Assembly (NCBI GenBank): GCA_016927855.1
Contig: JAFGLV010000132.1
Coordinates: 1-64,000, forward strand
DNA length: 64,000 nucleotides
Direction of reading: 5' to 3'
From: Sedimentisphaerales bacterium
GTDB taxonomy: Bacteria > Planctomycetota > Phycisphaerae > Sedimentisphaerales > Anaerobacaceae
The notes under the pieces were generated by a model, which searched no databases, was not told the origin of the DNA, and saw nothing but the letters and a program-made list of their open reading frames with translations. Within the stretch, counting starts at the first letter, position 1, and each line of letters opens with the position of its first letter. Below are positions 59,056-64,000 of this stretch, piece by piece. The position numbers and the translations under genes are program-made.

Positions 59056-61638
59056 ATGCATGAGGAGAATTCGATCTTTGGTGCCGATCCCGAGTGCCTG
59101 CGGCGTTTGATGCGGTCTGGCTTAGAGGACGACGAGGCGGATGAGCCCAAGGGCACGGACAAGGCTACTACCGGCAACTCGGCGGAGCGACCTGGCGCGC
59201 GGATCGGGCGGTACAAGCTCTTGCGCCTGCTGGGCGAAGGTGGGATGGGCATGGTCTACCTGGCCGAGCAAGAGGGTGCGATCCGGCGTCGCGTCGCCCT
59301 GAAAGTCATCAAGCCAGGGATGGATTCGGCACGGGTGATCGCGCGCTTCGAAGCGGAACGGCAGGCGTTGGCCTTGCTGGATCATCCGAACATCGCCCAG
59401 GTCTACGACGCGGGCACCACCGAGAGCGGCCGACCGTACTTCGTTATGGAATATGCGAAGGGTCTGCCCATCACCGAGTACTGTGATCGCCACCGGCTAA
59501 CCGTTGAAGCGCGACTCCGGCTGTTTCAACAGGTCTGCCACGCGGTGCAGCATGCCCACCAGAAGGGGATCATCCACCGGGACCTGAAGCCGTCGAACAT
59601 CCTGGTGGTCGAGGAGAACGATCGGGCGGTTCCCAAGATCATCGATTTCGGCGTAGCCAAAGCGCTGAGTCAGCCTTTGACCGAGCGGACCCTCTACACG
59701 GAGGAGAGCCGCTTACTAGGCACGCCGGAGTACATGAGTCCGGAACAAACCGATCCGGCTAACGAAGACATCGACACACGCTCGGACATTTACTCGCTGG
59801 GCGTGCTGTTATATGAGCTGCTCACCGGCATTCTGCCGTTCGATTCCGATGCTCTGCGTACCGGCGGCATCGAGCACATGCGCGAGACGATTCGCGAAAC
59901 GGACCCCAAGACGCCGAGCACCCGACTGATGAAGCTGGGCGCCGAGGCCAAGAGGCTGGCCGACAGCCGTCGCACGGAAGTGACGAACCTGGCCAAACGG
60001 TTGCGTCAAGAGCTTGAGTGGATTCCGCTCAAGGCTTTGCGCAAGGATCGCGCCGAGCGATACCGTTCCGCTTCGGAGATGGCTGATGATATCGACAACT
60101 ATTTGAAAGGGGCCCCGCTGACGGCTGGGCCGCTGACACCCGGATACCGGCTCCGGAAATTCATACACCGACACAAGACGCTCGCCGGCAGTGTGGCTGC
60201 GGTTGTGCTCGTCTCAGGTGTTGGAGCCATCGTATCCACGCTCTTCGCCATCAGGGCCGAGCGGGCCCGGTCTCAGGCAGAGGCCGTATCCGAGTATCTC
60301 TTGCAGTATGTCCTGGATGCCAGGAATGACGGGAAGCTACTGGACCGAGGTTTCGAAGGTATGCTCGATAACGCTGTAGAGGGGCTCGAGGGTAGGTTCG
60401 AGGATCAACCGCTGATTGAAGCAGAAATCCGCTATACGCTGGCTCAGAAATACATGGAGGCACTTAACCCTGAACCCGCCAAGCTGCTTCTGGAAAGGGC
60501 CTATCAAATCCGCGTGCAACAGTTCGGTCCGGAAGATGACCGCGCGCTGCAATTTGCCATGAACCTGGGCTGGGCCTACAGTCATTTGGGACAGTATGAC
60601 CTTGCTGCACAGATGTGGAACGAACAGATCGAGACCTTTCGAAGGGCTTACGGTGACACGCATTGGCGGATCACACTTTTGTTGGGGAGCATTAGCACGG
60701 CGTGCGGACTCTTGGGCGACTACGAGAAGGCAGAGGCCTGTCTGGACGAGGCCCTGCAGCGTAATCCGTCTACCGGCCGGCTCTTCAGTATTCAAAGGGA
60801 ACGGGGCATGATTTACCTGGCCCAGGGACGTTACGCGGAGGCGGAGGAGGCCTTGCGTCAGGCCCTGGAACTGGAGCGGCCACCCAGCGTGCAGAGGTTC
60901 ACATGTATGACGACGCTGTCGGCCGTATACCGAGCACAGGGACGATACGAGAAGGCGCAACAGTTGTGCCAAACGGCGCTGGATACGATGCGTGAGAACC
61001 TGGGCGAGGACCACTGGGCAACGCTGGGAGCCAAGTGTAAACTTGGACGTATCCTCATGGCCTGCGGGCTATTGCCTGAGGCGGAGAAGTTGACCTCGGA
61101 GGCGTTGCACAGTATGCGTCTCAGACGCACTCTCCCACAGGATCTTCCCAGGTTCATAAATGCCCTTGCCGTGGTTCGTACCAAGCAGGGTGAATATGCC
61201 GATGCCAACGACTTGTTCGCGGAAGCCCTGGAGAGCCGAAGACACGCACTCGGCGACGACCACCCGGAGACGCTGGACACCCTCAATGACTTCGGCGTCC
61301 TTCGCCGCGAGCAGAGAGAGTTCGGGGCAGCCGAAGCCCTGCTCCGACAGGCTCTGCAAGGCAGACAGCGAAAGCTGGGCCCGGACCATCCCGCCTGCTT
61401 CGAGTCCATGCACGAATTGGCCCTCGTGTACGTTGAGCAGGAAAACCACGAGGCCGCGGCACCACTGTTGTTGGACGCCTACCGAGGGCGTGAGGCCAAG
61501 CTTGGTCCGGACCATCCCCACACCATCGCCTCGCTGCGCGAGCTGGTGCACCTGTACGACGCTTGGGGACGACCCGACGACACAGAGAAATGGCGGGCGG
61601 AGTTGCTGCAGCGCGACGAAGGCAAAGAACAGGATTGA
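59056..61638 (+). CDS. Membrane serine/threonine kinase with C-terminal TPR repeats
   Basis: This 860-residue protein starts at ATG 59056. The Hanks kinase domain (about 50-360) is complete: LLGEGGMGMVYLAEQ glycine loop, RVALKVIKPGMD with the catalytic Lys, HRDLKPSNIL, IDFGVAKAL in place of DFG-x, GTPEYMSPEQ. One transmembrane segment (LAGSVAAVVLVSGVGAIVST, about 375-395) follows. From about 420 the exported part carries TPR-like repeats (ALQFAMNLGWAYSHLGQYDL, HPETLDTLNDFGVLRREQRE, HPACFESMHELALVYVEQEN). This is the classic planctomycete kinase layout. With the sigma factor upstream it forms a signalling pair. Signals are unknown. Confidence 0.95.
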   Translation: MHEENSIFGADPECLRRLMRSGLEDDEADEPKGTDKATTGNSAERPGARIGRYKLLRLLGEGGMGMVYLAEQEGAIRRRVALKVIKPGMDSARVIARFEAERQALALLDHPNIAQVYDAGTTESGRPYFVMEYAKGLPITEYCDRHRLTVEARLRLFQQVCHAVQHAHQKGIIHRDLKPSNILVVEENDRAVPKIIDFGVAKALSQPLTERTLYTEESRLLGTPEYMSPEQTDPANEDIDTRSDIYSLGVLLYELLTGILPFDSDALRTGGIEHMRETIRETDPKTPSTRLMKLGAEAKRLADSRRTEVTNLAKRLRQELEWIPLKALRKDRAERYRSASEMADDIDNYLKGAPLTAGPLTPGYRLRKFIHRHKTLAGSVAAVVLVSGVGAIVSTLFAIRAERARSQAEAVSEYLLQYVLDARNDGKLLDRGFEGMLDNAVEGLEGRFEDQPLIEAEIRYTLAQKYMEALNPEPAKLLLERAYQIRVQQFGPEDDRALQFAMNLGWAYSHLGQYDLAAQMWNEQIETFRRAYGDTHWRITLLLGSISTACGLLGDYEKAEACLDEALQRNPSTGRLFSIQRERGMIYLAQGRYAEAEEALRQALELERPPSVQRFTCMTTLSAVYRAQGRYEKAQQLCQTALDTMRENLGEDHWATLGAKCKLGRILMACGLLPEAEKLTSEALHSMRLRRTLPQDLPRFINALAVVRTKQGEYADANDLFAEALESRRHALGDDHPETLDTLNDFGVLRREQREFGAAEALLRQALQGRQRKLGPDHPACFESMHELALVYVEQENHEAAAPLLLDAYRGREAKLGPDHPHTIASLRELVHLYDAWGRPDDTEKWRAELLQRDEGKEQD

Positions 61639-61683
61639 CCCGCTCGGGCGTTCGCGCCCAGGAGGTCCCGTCACGGCCGGTCG

Positions 61684-62130
61684 CTATTTGAGCTTGGCGT
61701 GACCCTTGGCTTTGCCCTGGGGCGAGGGACCGACCTTCAGTTTCGGCCCGCCGCCGGAGGCGACTCGCACCTTGGCCTTCGTGCGCAGGCCCGGCGGTAG
61801 TCCATCGTGGCCTATGACGCTCCAGCCGCCGTCGGCGCGGACGCTGATCCCCCAAATGTCGTCGTGCACGCGGTAGAAGTACCCCTCGTGGTAGTAGCAG
61901 CCGGGAATTCCGACCACCACGTAGACGCCGCTGCTTGAGTCGTAGACCACCTCGTAGCCGCCGACGTGGTGACGTCGGTAGCCGTGGGCCGGCGCGTGAG
62001 CCGGCGGGCCGTGGCCGATAGCCGGACCCCGACCGTAGACATGATAGCTGTCGCTGCTGTCGCAGGATACCACAAACGCGGTCGCGGATAGGCAGAGCCC
62101 GACAAGGCAGATGCGGCGGATGGTTTTCAT
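61684..62130 (-). CDS. Small exported or lipoprotein-like protein
   Basis: This 148-residue protein starts at ATG 62130 behind GGAGGACAGG. The N-terminus is MKTIRRICLVGLCLSATAFV followed by VSC, a possible lipobox. A His/Gly-rich linker (GPPAHAPAHGYRRHH) is followed by a compact domain with VVVGIPGCYYHEGYFYRVHD and a Lys/Gly-rich tail. Similar small proteins with G-x-Y-Y-x-G motifs occur in many bacteria without known function. Convergent with the kinase gene. Confidence 0.65.
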   Translation of the reverse strand: MKTIRRICLVGLCLSATAFVVSCDSSDSYHVYGRGPAIGHGPPAHAPAHGYRRHHVGGYEVVYDSSSGVYVVVGIPGCYYHEGYFYRVHDDIWGISVRADGGWSVIGHDGLPPGLRTKAKVRVASGGGPKLKVGPSPQGKAKGHAKLK

Positions 62131-62296
62131 AGCCTGTCCTCCTAAACACCGACAGGGGATCCAGGCTATGCGAGTTCCCAGAAAAGTATACGAACCGCTG
62201 GCGACAGTGCCAAAGGCGAGGGAGTTCAGAGCTACGGGCGCTGCCCCGTTGCCAGCGACTGCTTGCACGTAGCTGCCTGATCGCAGGCCGCTGAGT

Positions 62297-62428
62297 GGAC
62301 CATTCGTGCAACACCTTTTTGGCAAAAACGCCCCGAAGCGAAAATTTTTTTATTCCTTTGCCGGCAGGGACTTACATCTCGCCGCGGGTCGAAAAATGGC
62401 CGAAAAACCGGACCATTTATGCAACACC
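62297..62428. repeat. Direct repeat pair upstream of the HNH-AP2 gene
   Basis: GGACCATTCGTGCAACACC (62297-62315) and GGACCATTTATGCAACACC (62410-62428) differ at two positions and are separated by 94 bp. The intervening segment contains GGCAAAAACGCC and a T-rich stretch. A hairpin with arms GGCGCC flanking TTCGTG follows at 62450-62467. The gene-free region is 62131-62545. Confidence 0.7.
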
Positions 62429-62545
62429 CTCCTTTTATAGAGGCGCCTTCGTGGGCGCCTGCGGTCGGACAGAGGTGGCCGTGTTGGTCGAGGGGGCCGG
62501 GAGGGTCAGCGTCGCGCCGAGGGTGCGCGGCGCGAGGTTCGGCCC

Positions 62546-63238
62546 ATGGCCACGAAGCGCGGCCAGCCGCGAACATGTGCCAATTGCGTCTACGCGTGCC
62601 CGCTGCGCGACGGCTCGCGCACGCTGCTGGTCTGCGCCAACACGCCCGACGCGCCCGGCGGCCTCGTTCGGATCGAGCCCGAGAGCACCTGTCCCAACTT
62701 CCGTCCCAAGCGCGGCCCGGTGGTCCGCCTCGAACCACCCGAGCCGCCCAACGACGAGATTCGCTACATCCCGTTGACGCGCGGCAAATTCGCGATCGTC
62801 GCCGCCGCCGACTACGAGTGGCTCAGCCAGTACAAATGGCTCGCCAACGGCGATGAACACCGCGGCTTCTACGCCGGCCGGCGCGTCGGCAACAAGCTCG
62901 TGCTCATGCACCGTCTCATTATGAACGCGCCCGAGGGGAGCGTCGTCGACCACAAGAATCACAACAGCCTCAACAACCGCCGCCGCAACCTGCGCCTCTG
63001 CACGCAGAAGGAGAACTCCCGCAACGCCGTGCCGAACCGTCGCGGGACGTCACGCTTCAAAGGCGTCTACTTCCTCAAGCGAACCGGAAAGTGGATCGCG
63101 ACGATCAATTACAACGGCAAAACGATGCACCTCGGTTCGTTTGATGACGAGATCGAAGCCGCCAAAGCCTACGACCGCAAGGCCCACGAACTCTTCGGCG
63201 AATTCGCCTATTTGAACTTCCCGGAGGATTATGCGTGA
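62546..63238 (+). CDS. HNH endonuclease with N-terminal Cys cluster and C-terminal AP2 domain
   Basis: This 230-residue protein begins with CANCVYACPLRDGSRTLLVC, a Cys-rich possible zinc site (about 10-50). The middle has the HNH-type pattern RLIMNAPEGSVVDHKNHNSL followed by NNRRRNLRLCTQKENSRN, with the D-H-K-N-H and N-x8-N features. The end is an AP2 DNA-binding domain (SRFKGVYFLKRTGKWIATIN, LGSFDDEIEAAKAYDRKAHE). HNH-AP2 proteins are typical of homing endonucleases in phages and group I introns. No intron or intein is evident around it, so it may be a free-standing mobile gene. Confidence 0.85.
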   Translation: MATKRGQPRTCANCVYACPLRDGSRTLLVCANTPDAPGGLVRIEPESTCPNFRPKRGPVVRLEPPEPPNDEIRYIPLTRGKFAIVAAADYEWLSQYKWLANGDEHRGFYAGRRVGNKLVLMHRLIMNAPEGSVVDHKNHNSLNNRRRNLRLCTQKENSRNAVPNRRGTSRFKGVYFLKRTGKWIATINYNGKTMHLGSFDDEIEAAKAYDRKAHELFGEFAYLNFPEDYA

Positions 63239-63571
63239 GAGCCTGGATGCGTATAAGCGTAGATGCGTGGAAGCGGGGATGAGTGAATGGGTTCAACGCT
63301 CCCACGCTCCGACTCTCCCGTGCCCCGACATCTACGCGATCCGCGAGCCCCAAACCGTAAGACTGACACGTTTATCGAGCATGTCGAATTGAGTAGGGCG
63401 TTATAGGAGCTTCTCGAACCCATTTTCTTCTCGCCTTCAGGCCAGTTTATGCCGATACTATTGATAGCGATTGCCGGGCACGGACGTTGAGGGGACGAGA
63501 TGACGTGGGAGACGATTTGAGAACCGGCGAGAAACAGGCCATCTGTATGCTATATTGATTGGAGAGGAAAG
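63239..63571. other. Gene-free region with short tandem-like repeats
   Basis: No gene. Near 63245-63290 units resembling GGATGCGTATAAGCG and TAGATGCGTGGAAGCG follow one another. TATGCTATATTGATTGG just upstream of 63572 may contain the promoter of the next gene. Confidence 0.35.
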
Positions 63572-64000
63572 ATGAGTGAGAACAAAGCGAGAGAACTGCT
63601 ATGGCCTAAAGACCAGAGAATCCTCCTGCGATTCGTCTTTCTTAATGTTGGCCAAGGTTCAAGCACAGTCGTTCTGGTCCGGAGCGGCGATACCTGGAAG
63701 GCCATCCTAGTCGACATCAATCTCGACGCTGCAAACGAAGGGATTGATGTTCCCGCCCTGATGACGGACCTGCTCGATGGGGACGACCTTGAAGTCTTTG
63801 TGAATACGCACCCTCACAGCGACCATCTGAGAGGTATTAAGGCCCTCTCTGACAAGGTCACGATCAATCAGGTCTGGCATTCCGGGCACAAGCCGGGAAA
63901 GAAGCATGACGACGCCTATACGGACCTCTGTGATGTCGTCAAGAAGGTCACCGATAACGGCGGCAAGGAGATCAGACTGCTCGGCAGTCATGAGGAGATG
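63572..64000 (+). CDS. ComEC/Rec2-like metallo-beta-lactamase-fold hydrolase, 5' part
   Basis: From ATG 63572 (GGAGAGGAAAG) the frame is open to the right edge (143 codons). It has FVFLNVGQGSSTVVLVRSGD and the metal motif NTHPHSDHLRGIKAL (H-x-H-x-D-H), as in the C-terminal hydrolase domain of ComEC and its stand-alone relatives. Stand-alone versions are common in defence and accessory loci. What follows is outside the window. Confidence 0.85.
   Translation, partial: MSENKARELLWPKDQRILLRFVFLNVGQGSSTVVLVRSGDTWKAILVDINLDAANEGIDVPALMTDLLDGDDLEVFVNTHPHSDHLRGIKALSDKVTINQVWHSGHKPGKKHDDAYTDLCDVVKKVTDNGGKEIRLLGSHEEM

Overview
The window is GC-rich, gene-dense bacterial DNA that looks like a planctomycete, probably of the class Phycisphaerae. 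This is an inference from gene content: paired ECF-type sigma factors of the T-T-[HQ]-W-S-L type with serine/threonine kinases, several lamin-tail/CotH exported proteins, dockerin-like repeats, DUF4097 lipoproteins and remnants of type II pilin-like genes. No rRNA, CRISPR array or complete insertion sequence is visible. Two tRNA genes are present, Arg(CCT) and Gln(CTG).

Layout. 0-8.3 kb: the 3'-truncated end of a CotH/lamin-tail gene, tRNA-Arg, a ribosome-hibernation factor fused to a cold-shock-like domain, a large secreted DUF5695-like protein and a repeat-built exported protein ending in three DUF5648-like units. 8.6-18.3 kb: mostly housekeeping genes (RpoD-like sigma factor, apt, an SDR, a nucleoside-recognition membrane protein, prmC-comB, asnA and asnS). 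An AAA ATPase overlapping a TOPRIM-like gene sits among them and has the look of a split OLD/PARIS-type defence pair. 18.6-30.6 kb: an outer-membrane-type protein, a YgiQ radical SAM enzyme, a DMT protein, an exo/endonuclease, two methyltransferases, two DUF4097 lipoproteins, BioY, tRNA-Gln and a tandem class II aldolase. 30.6-34.4 kb: GH43 glycosidase and nitrilase genes with overlapping ends, then PhzF. 34.5-38.2 kb: an ECF sigma factor directly coupled to a 1017-residue membrane-anchored sensor-like protein. 38.4-39.2 kb: two convergent genes that are both truncated at one breakpoint. 39.5-48.0 kb: a lipoprotein, a lysophospholipid acyltransferase, two coupled lamin-tail/CotH genes and a di-haem cytochrome c peroxidase.

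48-56.3 kb is an accessory zone of decay: HEAT-like remnants, a sigma factor followed by a kinase gene that has lost its start and carries two compensating frameshifts, a 65-bp leader present twice, MITE-like palindromes, an acyltransferase remnant and two pilin remnants. It also holds the most interesting locus, a 420-codon gene (52975-54237, minus strand) interrupted by one in-frame UGA. The UGA sits in a U-x-C context and is followed at a suitable distance by a hairpin resembling a bacterial SECIS, so this is a candidate selenoprotein. 56.3-64 kb: a secreted PD40/dockerin/LamG protein, an intact sigma factor plus TPR kinase pair, a small exported protein, an HNH-AP2 endonuclease with direct repeats upstream, and the start of a ComEC-like metallo-beta-lactamase-fold gene running off the right edge.

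All family names come from reading motifs by eye; no database search was run.
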